Positions 63,508 to 64,000 of a DNA stretch of 64,000 nt are shown in pieces. Position 1 is the stretch's first letter; every line of letters starts with the position of its first letter. The translations under genes were made by a program, and so were the position numbers. The stretch is from Cylindrotheca closterium (lineage: Eukaryota > Bacillariophyta > Bacillariophyceae > Bacillariales > Bacillariaceae), in contig CAKOGP040001869.1 of assembly GCA_933822405.4 (NCBI GenBank), positions 578,816 through 642,815 on the forward strand. Reading direction: 5' to 3'. The notes beneath the pieces were generated by a model that did not search any database, was not told where the DNA came from, and worked only from the letters and a program-made list of their open reading frames with translations.

Positions 63508-64000
63508 TTACCAAAGGAACTCTAGAAGGCGCTCCATAATGACACCAACGTTGCTCGAAAAGCGACACTGATGCTTGTATTCCACCGGGTCAAAACTTTC
63601 ATCGATGGCCGATTGGTCCAGAATACCTTGCATTGTTTGGAACTTGCCGGATCCATTCAAATGCAAACAGTTCAGCTTCCATGCCATAAGTTCCAATAGA
63701 GATGCCACCACCATTCTCTCATATTTGACCAGCGACTTGATAATACAAGTCCGAAATACAATCTCTTTCTCGCCACATGGCCAACCATGGGTACAATTGA
63801 CAAAGAGATAATCCGTTATCATGCCGTGCATATCATGCTTCCAACTCTCAAACCCAACCTTTGAAACACGATCAAACAGCTTCGGTCCATCCAAAATGAT
63901 CATGTTGCTACGGTTGAATTCAGCTTTCAAGCAGTTTTGATGCTGATTGCCCCGGTAATGATGATTCCATCCTTGGATGTTGAATGTATCACCAGTGTTA
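63508..64000 (-). CDS. Unknown gene cut by the right edge (3' part)
   Basis: A frame is open from the window edge to a stop at 63508-63510, about 163 codons. The visible part starts mid-protein (DTFNIQGWNHHYRG) and includes QNCLKAEFNRSNM, LFVNCTHGWPCGEKE and a Leu/Met-rich helical stretch (YERMVVASLLELMAW). No ATG was used as a start because the frame continues past the edge. No family is recognised. Confidence 0.6.
   Translation of the reverse strand, partial: NTGDTFNIQGWNHHYRGNQHQNCLKAEFNRSNMIILDGPKLFDRVSKVGFESWKHDMHGMITDYLFVNCTHGWPCGEKEIVFRTCIIKSLVKYERMVVASLLELMAWKLNCLHLNGSGKFQTMQGILDQSAIDESFDPVEYKHQCRFSSNVGVIMERLLEFLW

Overview
The window is nuclear DNA of a photosynthetic stramenopile, most likely a diatom. 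Genes are dense and lie on both strands. Introns are short (about 57-112 nt) with GT-AG borders. One gene encodes the triosephosphate isomerase-GAPDH fusion with a mitochondrial presequence known from stramenopiles. ACGT-type CO2/cAMP-response-like elements, a diatom-style LRR membrane protein and Cys-rich/LRR architecture also fit. All exon joins below were built by hand from reading frames and GT-AG borders. They keep the frame across every junction, but no transcript was available. The species cannot be named from the sequence alone.

Layout. 1-4.7 kb: the 3' tail of an unknown gene, then a large chromatin protein with a CDCA7-type zinc finger, PHD finger and bromodomain. 4.9-8.5 kb: a cytosolic-type GAPDH head-to-head with the TPI-GAPDH fusion. 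9.2-12.9 kb: a small membrane protein, splicing factor SF1/BBP and a mitochondrial CBS-pair protein. 13-20.9 kb: a SNF2/ERCC6L-like ATPase, NAC-beta, the polyadenylation factor Pcf11 and the F1-ATPase chaperone ATP11. 21.3-30.3 kb: one uninterrupted 2996-residue FG-nucleoporin that carries three EF-hand-like plus RanBP2-zinc-finger modules. A tRNA-Val(CAC) follows.

30.6-45.3 kb: a MidA/NDUFAF7-type methyltransferase, an LRR membrane protein, an RHL1-like (topoisomerase VI accessory) protein divergent from a MutY glycosylase, a Gfo/Idh/MocA oxidoreductase, an unknown possibly plastid-targeted protein, a bZIP factor and METTL17/Rsm22. 45.4-51 kb: an eight-exon CSC1/OSCA-like channel, a CoaD-like nucleotidyltransferase and an HD-domain protein. 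51.5-55.8 kb: three tandem copies of a ~1.4-kb unit with imperfect terminal inverted repeats, the main non-genic feature. 56-64 kb: a globin-fold protein lacking the heme His, a proteasome alpha-like protein with a signal peptide, a YchJ/SEC-C protein, a membrane-anchored KOW-like protein, an SDR/17-beta-HSD-like enzyme, an unknown single-pass protein and a gene cut by the right edge.

Most genes are housekeeping (RNA processing, organelle biogenesis, chromatin and repair) with no operon-like logic. The main functional pairings are divergent promoters: GAPDH/TPI-GAPDH, and RHL1-like/MutY sharing an E2F-type site. The most unusual items are the nucleoporin with EF-hand modules, the TIR-bounded tandem units, the signal-peptide proteasome alpha, and the MutY with a PIP box inserted in its catalytic domain and an incomplete Fe-S motif.
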